NCBI RefSeq assembly: GCF_042431545.1
Contig: NZ_JBHLYX010000003.1
Reading direction: 5' to 3' (one strand)
From: Pseudoalteromonas xiamenensis
Lineage (GTDB): Bacteria > Pseudomonadota > Gammaproteobacteria > Enterobacterales > Alteromonadaceae
DNA: 64,000 nucleotides
The translations under genes were made by a program, and so were the position numbers. The notes below the pieces were generated by a model that did not search any database, had not been told where the DNA came from, and worked only from the letters and a program-made list of their open reading frames with translations. Positions 34,895 through 44,162 of this stretch are shown here, in pieces (within the stretch, counting starts at the first letter, position 1; every line of letters begins with the position of its first letter).

Positions 34895-35380
34895 ATGTTT
34901 TTAAGTAAAGAAACCTTTTCTACAGTTATTGAGCATGCGCCGCTTGTATCTATAGATTTAGTGATTTTGAATGAAAAAGGCCAAGCGCTGCTTGGTGAGC
35001 GACTCAATCGCCCTGCGCAGCATTATTGGTTTGTGCCAGGTGGTAGAATTCTCAAAAATGAGCCGTTGTCAGTCGCTTTTGAGCGCTTAACGCTTGTCGA
35101 ACTTGGTGAAGTATTTTCGCTAAGTGATGCGACATTGCTTGGTTCGTATGATCATTTTTATCCAGATAATGTATTTGGAGAAACGTATAGTACGCACTAT
35201 GTGGCGATTGCATACGTACTAAAGTTAAGCAAGCCGCTAAATCAATTGCCTATGAAAGTACAGCATAGCTCTTATAAGTGGTTTGATATCGCAGATTTAC
35301 TTCAATCAGACATCGTACATAAGCACTCTAAATGGTATTTCGAGGCATTGATGGGGCAGCATAAAGGAGCAGAAAAGTGA
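34895..35380 (+). CDS. gmm: GDP-mannose mannosyl hydrolase (Nudix)
   Basis: A 161-residue Nudix protein. VSIDLVILNEKGQALLGERLNRPAQHYWFVPGGRILKNE is the typical Gmm start. As known for this family, the Nudix box is atypical (GGRILKNEPLSVAFERLTLVELGE, lacking the full REUxEE core). It hydrolyses GDP-mannose to GDP and mannose and may tune GDP-sugar supply. It lies between fcl and manC, the same order as in the E. coli colanic acid locus, and overlaps manC by 4 bp. Confidence 0.93.
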   Translation: MFLSKETFSTVIEHAPLVSIDLVILNEKGQALLGERLNRPAQHYWFVPGGRILKNEPLSVAFERLTLVELGEVFSLSDATLLGSYDHFYPDNVFGETYSTHYVAIAYVLKLSKPLNQLPMKVQHSSYKWFDIADLLQSDIVHKHSKWYFEALMGQHKGAEK

Positions 35381-36795
35381 TTTTACCAGTAATAATGGCC
35401 GGAGGGTCAGGAACAAGGTTGTGGCCCTTATCTAGAGGCAATTATCCAAAACAGTTTTTGGCCCTTAATGGCGATTTAACCATGTTGCAACAAACTGTTG
35501 AGCGCTTGGTTGGTATTGAGCATCAACCAGTCATCCTTATTTGCAACGAAGAGCACCGCTTTATTGCAGCTGAGCAAATGCGGCAGTTGGGCGTTGCACA
35601 TGGTGGCATTTTTTTAGAGCCTGTTGGTCGAAATACAGCGCCTGCAATCGCGCTTGCTGCATTTAAAGCCCTCGAAAATAAACAAGACCCTATACTGCTG
35701 GTTCTGGCGGCTGACCATGTGATTAAAAATACCATCGCTTTCCAACATAGTGTTGCAGCGGCTCAGGAGCTTGCAGAAGAAGGTAAGTTAGTTACCTTTG
35801 GCATCGTTGGCGATAAGCCAGAAACAGGATATGGCTATATTAAGCGTGGAAATGCAATTTCACAATCTAACGCTTATGTAGTAGAACGTTTTGTTGAAAA
35901 ACCTAACTTAGCTACGGCAAAAGAATATATGGCATCGGGCGAGTATTATTGGAATAGCGGCATGTTTATGTTTAAAGCAAGTCGTTATTTAGCCGAATTA
36001 CAAGCACATCGCCCTGATATATATGAGGCTTGCCAAAAGGCAATTGCAGTTCAAAATACCGATTTGGACTTTATTCGTGTTGATAAGGCTGCGTTTGAAG
36101 CCTGCCCAGATGAATCAATAGATTATGCAGTGATGGAAAAAACACAAGATGCTGTGGTTATCCCTATGAATGCGGGCTGGAATGATGTTGGTGGTTTTGC
36201 TGCGCTTTGGGAAGTGTCAAACCACGATGAGCATGGTAATGCGTTTAAAGGTGATGTAAAAGCAATCGACACTCAAAACACGCTTGTTTTTGGTGAAGAT
36301 AAATTGGTTGCAACCGTTGGTGTGAGTGATTTAGTAATTGTAAACACTAAGGATGCGGTGCTGGTTGCACATAAAGATAAAGCGCAAGAAGTTAAGCAAA
36401 TCGTTAATCAGCTTAAAATTGAACAACGTTCAGAAGTCACCTTCCACCGTGAAGTGTATCGCCCTTGGGGTAAGTACGATTCGGTAGACAGCGGTGAGCG
36501 TTTCCAAGTTAAACGTATCACCGTAAAGCCTGGTGCCAAACTATCGGTGCAAATGCACCATCACAGAGCGGAGCATTGGATTGTGGTATCTGGCACCGCC
36601 AAAGTACAGATTGACGATAAGGAACAATATGTAACAGAAAACGAATCTGTGTACATTCCAATTACGGCTGTTCATGCGTTAGAAAACCCGGGTAAGGTGG
36701 ACTTAGAGCTGATTGAGGTTCAATCAGGCTCTTATCTGGGCGAAGATGACATTGTGCGTTTTGAAGATCGTTACGGACGTGTCGAAGGTAAGTAG
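35377..36795 (+). CDS. manC: Mannose-1-phosphate guanylyltransferase / mannose-6-phosphate isomerase
   Basis: A bifunctional 472-residue enzyme that makes GDP-mannose from mannose-1-phosphate and GTP. The pyrophosphorylase domain (about 1-350) has MAGGSGTRLWPLSR, PKQFLAL, GRNTAPAIALAA, LAADHVI and FVEKP. The C-terminal cupin isomerase domain has RPWGKYDSVDSGERFQVKRI and HHHRAEHWIVVSGTA. The start is GTG overlapping the gmm stop. It feeds GDP-mannose to Gmd. Confidence 0.97.
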   Translation: MILPVIMAGGSGTRLWPLSRGNYPKQFLALNGDLTMLQQTVERLVGIEHQPVILICNEEHRFIAAEQMRQLGVAHGGIFLEPVGRNTAPAIALAAFKALENKQDPILLVLAADHVIKNTIAFQHSVAAAQELAEEGKLVTFGIVGDKPETGYGYIKRGNAISQSNAYVVERFVEKPNLATAKEYMASGEYYWNSGMFMFKASRYLAELQAHRPDIYEACQKAIAVQNTDLDFIRVDKAAFEACPDESIDYAVMEKTQDAVVIPMNAGWNDVGGFAALWEVSNHDEHGNAFKGDVKAIDTQNTLVFGEDKLVATVGVSDLVIVNTKDAVLVAHKDKAQEVKQIVNQLKIEQRSEVTFHREVYRPWGKYDSVDSGERFQVKRITVKPGAKLSVQMHHHRAEHWIVVSGTAKVQIDDKEQYVTENESVYIPITAVHALENPGKVDLELIEVQSGSYLGEDDIVRFEDRYGRVEGK

Positions 36796-36796
36796 C

Positions 36797-38215
36797 ATGC
36801 AAACAACAAAGCAAATCATCGAGAAAAGCGGTATCGCCTTTGGTACAAGTGGTGCGCGTGGTTTAGTGGTTGATTTTACAGCAGAAGTCTGTGCTGCATT
36901 TGCTATTGCATTTGTTGAAAGTATAAAGCCTCATTTTCAATTTGATACAATTGCACTGGCTATAGACAACCGCCCCAGCAGTTATAGCATGGCACAAGCG
37001 ATTGCCGCAGCATTAGCTGGAATTGATATTCAATCTGAGTATCACGGTGTATTGCCAACACCTGCATTGGCCTATTATGCTATGCAGCAAAAGTTACCTT
37101 GCATCATGGTAACCGGTAGCCACATTCCATTTGATAGGAATGGATTGAAATTCTATCGCCCCGACGGTGAAATCACAAAAGATGATGAGAAAGCGATATT
37201 AAATGTCGATGTTGCTTTACCCGTTATAGGCAACTTGAGCGAATTAGCGTTGTTATCCGGTGCACAAGAGGCTTACATTGAGCGCAATACCAATCTATTC
37301 GATTCAAACATACTTTTAGGAAAGCGTATTGGCATTTATGAACACTCAAGTGCTGGTCGGGGTATCTATAGGCAGATTTTTGAGGCGCTCGGTGCAGAAG
37401 TTACTTCGCTAGGCCGTAGTGACGAGTTTGTGCCTATCGATACTGAAGCAGTCAGTAAAGAAGATAAAGAGCGGGCTCGTAGATGGGTGGCTGAACATCA
37501 ACTCGATGCGCTTTTTTCTACCGATGGAGATGGAGATAGACCGTTACTTTCCGACGAGAAAGGTGAGTGGCTACGGGGAGATATTTTAGGTTTGTTGTGC
37601 GCCAAACTTTTGGGGGTCGAAGCGCTAGCGATACCAGTTAACTGTAATACTATGATTAAAAAAGTTGAGCAGTTTAAGGTGGTGTCGCTGACTAAAATTG
37701 GATCACCATACGTCATTGCTGAATGTACAAGATTACTAGGTTCTTTTACAAAGGTAGCTGGGTTTGAAGCAAATGGCGGTTTCATACTATTCTCAGATAT
37801 TGAATTTGGAAGCAAAACAGTAAAAAGATTACCTACAAGAGACGCGCTTTTACCTATTTTAATAGTTTTAGGTTGTACAGTCAGTATTTATTCGGCAGTC
37901 GGAATCTTGCCATCGGTGTTCACAGAAAGTGATCGAATGCAAAATGTAAATCGAGAAATCTGTACTAAAATATTAGATTCTATTTTAAACAATCCTAGCT
38001 GTTTTTTTGAGGCTTTACCCAATTTGGGATTATTTTTGGAGTTAGATATTACAGATGGGTTAAGGTTTATTTTCGAAAATTCAATAGTACATGTGCGTCT
38101 TTCTGGTAACGCACCTGAGATGCGTTGTTATGTTGAAAGCTATTCCCTTGTAAATTCAAGAAAGCTTATTAAACATGTCTTTAATTATTTTATATCTAAA
38201 GGGTGTCTATCGTGA
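36797..38215 (+). CDS. manB: Phosphomannomutase-type phosphohexomutase
   Basis: A 472-residue alpha-D-phosphohexomutase. The phosphoserine loop reads VTGSHIPFDRNG (usually TGSHNP or TASHNP, so Asn is replaced by Ile). The metal loop is DGDGDRP, the sugar loop GFEANGG and the phosphate loop RLSGNAPEMR. It should convert mannose-6-phosphate to mannose-1-phosphate for ManC. The start is the ATG at 36797, just after the manC stop. From about 37.6 kb onward the gene becomes clearly more AT-rich, matching the downstream glycosyltransferase, which suggests a recombination join within or near the gene. The stop overlaps the next start. Confidence 0.88.
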   Translation: MQTTKQIIEKSGIAFGTSGARGLVVDFTAEVCAAFAIAFVESIKPHFQFDTIALAIDNRPSSYSMAQAIAAALAGIDIQSEYHGVLPTPALAYYAMQQKLPCIMVTGSHIPFDRNGLKFYRPDGEITKDDEKAILNVDVALPVIGNLSELALLSGAQEAYIERNTNLFDSNILLGKRIGIYEHSSAGRGIYRQIFEALGAEVTSLGRSDEFVPIDTEAVSKEDKERARRWVAEHQLDALFSTDGDGDRPLLSDEKGEWLRGDILGLLCAKLLGVEALAIPVNCNTMIKKVEQFKVVSLTKIGSPYVIAECTRLLGSFTKVAGFEANGGFILFSDIEFGSKTVKRLPTRDALLPILIVLGCTVSIYSAVGILPSVFTESDRMQNVNREICTKILDSILNNPSCFFEALPNLGLFLELDITDGLRFIFENSIVHVRLSGNAPEMRCYVESYSLVNSRKLIKHVFNYFISKGCLS

Positions 38216-39432
38216 ATGTAATAGTTGTTTCTTGTGTTTTTCCACCGGAACCTATGGTAAGCGCTAACACAAGTTACGATATAGCATTGTATCTACATAC
38301 AAATGGTTATAATGTTAAGGTTTTGTGTCCTTTTCCTAATAGAAATGTTCCCAGGAAAGCACGTATAAATGCAGAGCACCAGTTTTCGATTCATAATGTA
38401 CGTACTTATACGACTATTAAAGGTGACATGGCTAGTCGTTTCTTGGAAAATATATCATTTGGGGTAGGTGTTGCTTTTAGTATTTTATTTTCTCGTAAAA
38501 TTAATGTTGTTTATTCCAATACTTGGCCTATTTTTTCTAGTTTATTAATTGGAATGGCTTGCAAGCTCAAAGGTATTGCTCTAATTCATTCAATTCAAGA
38601 TTTGTATCCTGAGACGTTGGTTTATCAGAAAAAAATTTCAGATAATGGTATTTTGTATAGATTCCTAATGTTTTTGGAAAAGACTTCTTGTGCTTTCGCC
38701 AAAAAAGTCATAGTTATTTCTGATGGTTTCCGGGAGAAAGTGGTCCAAAATAGAGGTTTATTACCAGAAAAAGTGGAGTTATTGAGAAACTGGCAGGATT
38801 CAAGTAGTTGGGCTGTTTTATCGAAAGAGTCTGCAAAGAAGAAATTAGGGTTAATAATTAATAGGAAGTTGGAAAGCCACAAAGTATATGTTTATGGTGG
38901 TAATATAGGTTTAGCATCGGGTATAACCGAACTTCTTGAATCTTGGATTTCTTCTGGGATTGACGGATATTTACTCATAGCTGGTGATGGATCTCTGGTT
39001 TCTGAGATTCGAGATACTGTTTCAAGATCAAGAGTAAAAAATGTATTTATTATATCGCCATGGCCTATCGAACATACTTCTTTGGTTTATTCTAGTGCTG
39101 ATGCGTTATTATTACCTATTGCTGAAAGTCAAGAATTTGCGTCAGTTCCTTCTAAGCTGATGAGCTATATGTTGTCTAATCGCCCAATAATTATGTTTTC
39201 TCAGTCTGAAAGTGCTTCGTCAGCAGATCTGCGTGCCGCGGGTGGAGGGATCATTTTAAACTCATTTTGTAAAATAGAGCTTAAAAAAGCGCATGAGTAT
39301 ATTTGTTCTAAGACAGAGTTGGAGTTAGATGATATGGGACTATTAAATCGAAAGTTTGCAGAGGCGAATTATTGCAAAGATTATGCCCTATCCAGATTTT
39401 TTAAAATATTTAAGGGTGTGGCAGATTCATGA
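38212..39432 (+). CDS. Glycosyltransferase, WbuB-like GT4
   Basis: A 406-residue GT-B transferase. VVSCVFPPEPMVSANTSYDIALYLHTNGYNVKVLCPFPN is the N-terminus typical of the WbuB group, then SIQDLYPETL and VISDGFREKVV. The donor half has YGGNIGLASGITELLESW, LIAGDGSL and SQEFASVPSKLMSYMLSNRPII. A GTG at 38203 is in frame, but the GTG at 38212 has an AAAGGG element 8 bases upstream and overlaps the manB stop. It is AT-rich. In related loci a WbuB enzyme transfers an N-acetyl-fucosamine or fucose residue, but that assignment is only suggestive here. Confidence 0.8.
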   Translation: MNVIVVSCVFPPEPMVSANTSYDIALYLHTNGYNVKVLCPFPNRNVPRKARINAEHQFSIHNVRTYTTIKGDMASRFLENISFGVGVAFSILFSRKINVVYSNTWPIFSSLLIGMACKLKGIALIHSIQDLYPETLVYQKKISDNGILYRFLMFLEKTSCAFAKKVIVISDGFREKVVQNRGLLPEKVELLRNWQDSSSWAVLSKESAKKKLGLIINRKLESHKVYVYGGNIGLASGITELLESWISSGIDGYLLIAGDGSLVSEIRDTVSRSRVKNVFIISPWPIEHTSLVYSSADALLLPIAESQEFASVPSKLMSYMLSNRPIIMFSQSESASSADLRAAGGGIILNSFCKIELKKAHEYICSKTELELDDMGLLNRKFAEANYCKDYALSRFFKIFKGVADS

Positions 39433-40043
39433 GTATAGTATTGAGAGATGCAGATTTTCAAGATGTAGAGAAAATAATTGATATACATATGGTAGCCTTT
39501 AAAGGTTTTTTTTTAGCTGATATGGGTAGAATGTTCCTAAGGTTACTTTATCTTGCTTTTATTAGAAGCGATGTTGGGGTGATTAGGGTTGCGGTCGATG
39601 ATGGTAATATAATAGGCTTTGCCGCTGGCACTATCGCACCAGAACAGTTTTTCACGGAACTCAAAAAAAGTGAATGGCTTTCTTTCCTCTTAGCATCATT
39701 TTTTGGCTTTATTAAGAATCCGGTGAAGACTATTAAAAAGTTGTACGGAGCTTTGTTTTACAAGGGAGATTCGGTCGAAACTTTGAAACATGCGGCGCTA
39801 TTAAGTAGCATAGCAGTGTCCCCTGAATACAGGGGTAATTCTATAGGTGCTAGATTATTAGAGGACTTCGAAGAATGCATTGTTTCTATGAATTTGAATG
39901 ACTGTTTGTATCTTACAACGGATAAGTATAGTAATGATTATGTTGTCATGTTTTATCGAAATGCTGGTTTCTCTATCGATTCAGAGTTTTTCCAGTCTTA
40001 TAAAAGACCTATGTATCGTTTTGTAAAAAGTTTAAAGAGATAA
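39429..40043 (+). CDS. GNAT-family acetyltransferase
   Basis: A 204-residue GNAT protein. The acetyl-CoA motif A is ALLSSIAVSPEYRGNSIGARLLEDFEE (SPEYRGNSIGARL with the Q/R-x-x-G-x-G/A core) near residues 120-145, and the C-terminal VMFYRNAGFSI is motif B. It lies between a glycosyltransferase and a sugar aminotransferase, both overlapping or within 5 bp. It therefore probably N-acetylates the 4-amino sugar made by the next gene, in the place that the hexapeptide enzyme PglD takes in Campylobacter. The substrate is inferred from context only. Confidence 0.8.
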   Translation: MSIVLRDADFQDVEKIIDIHMVAFKGFFLADMGRMFLRLLYLAFIRSDVGVIRVAVDDGNIIGFAAGTIAPEQFFTELKKSEWLSFLLASFFGFIKNPVKTIKKLYGALFYKGDSVETLKHAALLSSIAVSPEYRGNSIGARLLEDFEECIVSMNLNDCLYLTTDKYSNDYVVMFYRNAGFSIDSEFFQSYKRPMYRFVKSLKR

Positions 40044-40047
40044 TTAG

Positions 40048-41211
40048 ATGTCAGAGCGGTTTTTACCATTTGCCCTACCTGAAATAGGTGAAGAAGAAAT
40101 TAATGAGGTTGTTGATTCACTTAGATCTGGTTGGGTAACAACAGGCCCAAAAGCAAAGCGATTTGAAGAGGACTTCAGCCGATTTCTTGGTGATGAAAAG
40201 TTACAATCTATAGCCGTAAACTCGGCAACTTCAGGACTTCATCTTGCTTTAGAGGCATTAGGTGTGTGCCCGAATGATGAAGTAATTATTCCATCTTATA
40301 CATTTACCGCAACGGCTGAAGTGGTTCGCTATCTGGGTGCAACCCCTGTTTTTGTTGATGTTGAGGCTGCTACGTTTAATTTAGACCCTGCGGCATTTGA
40401 AAAAGCTATTACAGCAAAGACTAAAGTTGTAATTCCTGTGCACTTTGCTGGCCTAGCTTGTAATATGACTGAAATCCTTCGAATTGCACATCACCATAAT
40501 ATTAAGGTGGTTGAAGATGCAGCTCATGCGCTGCCATGTACACACAAAGGTCAGATGATTGGCACATTAAAAAGTGATGTTACAGTCTTTAGTTTTTATG
40601 CAAATAAAACTATGACTACAGCTGAAGGTGGTATGTTAGTCACTGCAAATGATGCAATAGCTAAAAGAGCAAAGATAATGAGATTACACGGCATAAGCCG
40701 TGACGCTTTTGATCGTTATACCTCTAATAAGCCTAGCTGGTCTTATGAGATTGTAGCTCCCGGCTGTAAATATAATATGCCCGATATATGTGCTGCTATT
40801 GGTATTCATCAGCTTAAGAAATTACCAGGCTTTCTTGAAAAAAGAGAGTTGCTTGCTGATAATTATAATAAAACTCTTAATGCTTTACCTATTATATTAC
40901 CACCTCAAGCAGAGAATGGCTCAATACATTCATGGCATCTTTATCCAATTAGGTTGATGCCAAATAGTGGTATTTCAAGGGATAAATTCATAGAATTTAT
41001 GGCTGAGTTGGGAGTTGGTTGCTCTGTGCATTTCATCCCACTTCATCTTCAGCCATATTGGAGGGATACATTTAATTTAAAGGCCAGTGATTTTCCTGTA
41101 TCGCAAGAGTTATTTGAAGGTGAAGTTTCTCTACCTCTATATACGAAGATGACACTTCAGGATCAACAAAAAGTAATTAATGCAGTCAGAAAGGTTTTCA
41201 AGAATGTTTAA
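40048..41211 (+). CDS. Sugar 4-aminotransferase (DegT/DnrJ, PglE type)
   Basis: A 387-residue PLP aminotransferase. LPEIGEEEINEVVDSLRSGWVTTGPKAKRFEEDF is typical of the PglE/PseC/perosamine synthetase group, with NSATSGLHLALEALG, PSYTFTATAEVVRYLG and EDAAHALPC. The PLP lysine lies in SFYANKTMTTAEGGML near residue 186. With the 4,6-dehydratase at 42125 it would make UDP-4-amino-4,6-dideoxy-GlcNAc. It overlaps the sugar transferase gene by 8 bp. GDP-perosamine synthesis from Gmd product is a second possibility that the sequence does not exclude. Confidence 0.87.
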   Translation: MSERFLPFALPEIGEEEINEVVDSLRSGWVTTGPKAKRFEEDFSRFLGDEKLQSIAVNSATSGLHLALEALGVCPNDEVIIPSYTFTATAEVVRYLGATPVFVDVEAATFNLDPAAFEKAITAKTKVVIPVHFAGLACNMTEILRIAHHHNIKVVEDAAHALPCTHKGQMIGTLKSDVTVFSFYANKTMTTAEGGMLVTANDAIAKRAKIMRLHGISRDAFDRYTSNKPSWSYEIVAPGCKYNMPDICAAIGIHQLKKLPGFLEKRELLADNYNKTLNALPIILPPQAENGSIHSWHLYPIRLMPNSGISRDKFIEFMAELGVGCSVHFIPLHLQPYWRDTFNLKASDFPVSQELFEGEVSLPLYTKMTLQDQQKVINAVRKVFKNV

Positions 41212-41797
41212 GAGGCTTTTTGATCTTTTCTTCTCTTTGGTAGGATTATTATGCCTCTTTCCATTGCTATTATTCATAGCGGTGTGGATAAAAATGGGTT
41301 CTGAAGGGCCTGTTTTTTTCAGACAAGAAAGAGTTGGTCTTAATGGGGAGTTGTTTAAGATACATAAATTTAGGACGATGAAAGTGAATTCTGAAAGTAC
41401 TGGACGTTTAACGGTTGGTGCTGACTCAAGGATAACAAAAGAAGGGGCATTTTTACGAAAACTGAAACTCGACGAATTGCCTCAGTTAATAGATGTATTA
41501 ATTGGAAAAATGAGTTTGGTTGGTCCTAGGCCGGAAGTTTTAGAATTTATAGAATGTTACCCTCCTGATATTAAGACTAAAGTTTTAAGTGTAAGGCCGG
41601 GAATAACTGATAGAGCGTCAATTGAGATGGTAGATGAAAATGATATCTTATCTAAGTATGATGATGCTAAACAAGCGTATGTAGATATTATCTTGCCCAT
41701 GAAACAAAGTTATTATTTAGCTTATGTTAATGATAACTCATTGGTTGGTGATTTGTGTATAATACTTGCGACATTGAAAAAAATAGTTACTCGTTAA
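41204..41797 (+). CDS. Undecaprenyl-phosphate sugar-1-phosphate transferase (PglC-like)
   Basis: A 197-residue monotopic phosphoglycosyl transferase. FKRLFDLFFSLVGLLCLFPLLLFIAVWIKMGSEGPVFFRQERVG holds the re-entrant membrane helix. KIHKFRTM, LRKLKLDELPQL (catalytic Asp-Glu dyad) and MSLVGPRPE are the family motifs. It starts lipid-linked repeat synthesis by attaching the first sugar, probably a diNAcBac/QuiNAc4NAc-type residue given its small PglC-like size and neighbours. I chose the ATG at 41204; the frame extends upstream but adds residues absent from the family. Confidence 0.92.
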   Translation: MFKRLFDLFFSLVGLLCLFPLLLFIAVWIKMGSEGPVFFRQERVGLNGELFKIHKFRTMKVNSESTGRLTVGADSRITKEGAFLRKLKLDELPQLIDVLIGKMSLVGPRPEVLEFIECYPPDIKTKVLSVRPGITDRASIEMVDENDILSKYDDAKQAYVDIILPMKQSYYLAYVNDNSLVGDLCIILATLKKIVTR

Positions 41798-42124
41798 AGT
41801 GAATTATCCCAAAATAGTAACTTTGTTTGCATATAAGCAGATAATAAGCGCGATATTCACGAAACCGAATGGAAGAGGTTTGCTGTTGAAAGAGGTGCGG
41901 TTTTCTTTCCTGAGAAATAGGCAACACTACCATAAGGGATCAAAATCATGTTGCTGGGTTTCATTTTGCTTTTTTAACTTTCTATCAGGGTTTTGTTTTT
42001 AGTTCAATAAAAGGCTATATTTAAGCCTTGAAAGCTAAATTTTCTTACCATAGTTTTGCCCGGTATTTTGGACTTTAGTGAGGTCGTGGTACTCGACTTT
42101 TTTGGCGTTTTTTAAGGATGTACA
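41798..42124 (+). other. Intergenic gap inside the capsule locus
   Basis: This 327-bp stretch is AT-rich with no supported gene. A 67-codon frame from a GTG at 41799 has no recognisable content. A weak stem AAGGCT/AGCCTT (42011-42029) lies about 100 bp before the dehydratase gene. The gap breaks an otherwise gapless operon and may mark a recombination boundary. Confidence 0.5.
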
Positions 42125-44071
42125 GTGGATAGTTTGTTAAGTTCCTTATTTAGTTCTTCGCGCGCGCACAAGCGTCTTGTAACGCTCTTTTTTGATTCAC
42201 TTTCTATCGTCTGTGCGTTTTGGCTTGCACTGATTGTCAGGTTAGATAGTTTGACCCCGTTGATGCAACTCGAAAATTGGCTTGTCTTACTTGCGCTTAT
42301 ACCTTTAAGTTTGGGTGCCTTTATTAAGTTGGGACTTTATCGTGCTGTATTGCGATATGTGACTACCCAAGCAGCTTGGGCTATTGTTGGCGGTGCTTTA
42401 GTTAGTACTATTGCGTTGGTTATGCTCTCTTTCTTCTTGCAAGTTTCTATCCCGCGCACAATGCCTTTTATTTTTGCTTGGTTATTATTGTTAACCGTTG
42501 GTGGTTCACGTATTGTTGCTCGGGCTTTAATAAGCCGAATCACTTATAGTCAAAAAGAACCGGTGGTGATTTACGGGGCGGGTGATGCAGGTAGGCAATT
42601 GGCACATGCGCTCTGGTCAAGCCCTGAATATCGAGTAGTAGGTTTTATTGATGATTGCAAAATAAAGCAAGGTGTTATTTTACAAGGTGTGTCTATTTAC
42701 TCTTTTGCTGAATTTCCTAAGTTGCTAGATAAGTGTAAGGTAGAAAAGGTGCTATTAGCACTGCCTTCAGTTAGCCGTGCCCGCAAGAAAGAAATCCTTG
42801 CACAACTCGAGCCATTTGCTGTCAAGGTCATGACGGTGCCTGGTATGGCAGATGTTATCGAGGGTAAAGCAAGTTTATCTGAGTTTAAAGAAGTCGAGAT
42901 AGAAGACTTATTGGGGCGAGATCCGGTCACGCCCAAGCCTGAACTAATTTGCGCTAACATCAAAAACAAAGTAGTAATGGTGACAGGGGCAGGTGGCTCG
43001 ATTGGTTCTGAGCTTTGTAGACAGATAATCCAGCAACAACCCAAGCAATTAGTATTATTTGAACTCTCTGAGTTTGGTTTGTATTCCATTGAAAAAGAGT
43101 TGCAAGAATGGAAGGCGCTTAATGGCTCGTCAACTGATATCACACCTATTATGGGATCGGTACAGCATATTAACCGCACTGAAACCTGTATGAAGACGTT
43201 TGGTGTGCAAACCGTATACCATGCTGCAGCTTACAAGCATGTGCCATTGGTAGAACACAATGTGGTTGAGGGCGTGCGCAATAATATATTTGGTACTTAT
43301 TACACTGCTAAAGCAGCAGTAAATGCTGGGGTTGAAACCTTTGTGTTAATTTCAACTGATAAAGCAGTACGTCCAACCAATGTAATGGGGGCAACCAAGC
43401 GAATGGCTGAGCTGGCTTTACAGGCGTTTGCTAAAGAAAATCCCTTTAACAAAACTCGCTTTAGTATGGTGCGCTTCGGTAATGTACTAGGGTCTTCGGG
43501 TTCGGTGGTACCGTTGTTTAGAAAGCAAATCGCTCAAGGTGGGCCAATAACTCTGACTCACCCTGATATTACACGTTATTTTATGACCATCCCAGAAGCG
43601 GCACAGTTAGTAATTCAGGCTGGTGCTATGGGTACTGGCGGTGATGTGTTTGTTTTGGATATGGGTGAGTCGGTTAAAATCCAGGATTTAGCGAAAAAGA
43701 TGATCCGTTTATCTGGGTTAGAAGTCAAATCAGACAAAAATCCGCACGGTGATATTGAAATTGTTTGTACTGGCCTTCGGCCGGGTGAAAAGCTTTACGA
43801 AGAGCTATTAATCGGTGATAACGTACAAAAAACAACACACGAGCGGATAATGACGGCACATGAAGTGATGATCCCGCTTGCTGAGCTAAACGTGTTTTTA
43901 GAGGCTATGGATATCGCTTGTCACAATTTTGATCATCAGACTATTCGGCAGCTATTGTTAGATGCACCGACCGCATTTAACCCAACTGATGGTATTTGCG
44001 ATTTAGTGTGGCAAAAAAAGCAAGTTAAATTACAAGATATGAATAATGTCGTTAATTTTAAAGCGAGCTAA
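42125..44071 (+). CDS. wbpM: Membrane-bound UDP-GlcNAc 4,6-dehydratase (WbpM/PglF/FlaA1 family)
   Basis: A 648-residue protein. Four membrane segments occupy about residues 15-130, then a CoA-binding-like Rossmann domain (VVIYGAGDAGRQLAHAL), then the SDR domain (VVMVTGAGGSIGSELCRQI, AAAYKHVPLVEHN, STDKAVRPTNVMGATKRMAE). As usual for the large dehydratases, the catalytic YxxxK tyrosine is replaced by Met (VMGATK). It removes water from UDP-GlcNAc to give the 4-keto-6-deoxy sugar used by the aminotransferase at 40048. GTG start with AAGGA seven bases upstream. A strong terminator follows. Confidence 0.93.
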   Translation: MDSLLSSLFSSSRAHKRLVTLFFDSLSIVCAFWLALIVRLDSLTPLMQLENWLVLLALIPLSLGAFIKLGLYRAVLRYVTTQAAWAIVGGALVSTIALVMLSFFLQVSIPRTMPFIFAWLLLLTVGGSRIVARALISRITYSQKEPVVIYGAGDAGRQLAHALWSSPEYRVVGFIDDCKIKQGVILQGVSIYSFAEFPKLLDKCKVEKVLLALPSVSRARKKEILAQLEPFAVKVMTVPGMADVIEGKASLSEFKEVEIEDLLGRDPVTPKPELICANIKNKVVMVTGAGGSIGSELCRQIIQQQPKQLVLFELSEFGLYSIEKELQEWKALNGSSTDITPIMGSVQHINRTETCMKTFGVQTVYHAAAYKHVPLVEHNVVEGVRNNIFGTYYTAKAAVNAGVETFVLISTDKAVRPTNVMGATKRMAELALQAFAKENPFNKTRFSMVRFGNVLGSSGSVVPLFRKQIAQGGPITLTHPDITRYFMTIPEAAQLVIQAGAMGTGGDVFVLDMGESVKIQDLAKKMIRLSGLEVKSDKNPHGDIEIVCTGLRPGEKLYEELLIGDNVQKTTHERIMTAHEVMIPLAELNVFLEAMDIACHNFDHQTIRQLLLDAPTAFNPTDGICDLVWQKKQVKLQDMNNVVNFKAS

Positions 44072-44116
44072 TGGTTTGATTGTAGTTTCGTTTATATTTA
44101 TTCGCTGTAAATAAGA

Positions 44117-44162
44117 AAGCGAGGCTGCATTTAACGTGAGAAGCCTCGTTTTTTGTTTTTTT
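44117..44162 (+). terminator. Intrinsic terminator of the capsule operon
   Basis: CGAGGCT (44120-44126) and AGCCTCG (44142-44148) form a 7-bp GC-rich stem with a 15-base loop, followed by TTTTTTG and seven more T. Position 45 bp after the dehydratase stop and the long T-run make this a convincing terminator. Confidence 0.9.

Noticed and set aside
41799..42002. 67-codon frame starting at GTG after the sugar transferase
   Set aside because: No ribosome site, erratic composition rich in Phe/Ser/Lys and no recognisable motif; more likely spacer.
42697..43179. Long antisense frame inside the 4,6-dehydratase gene
   Set aside because: A composition shadow of a well-supported gene; no ribosome site and no family features.
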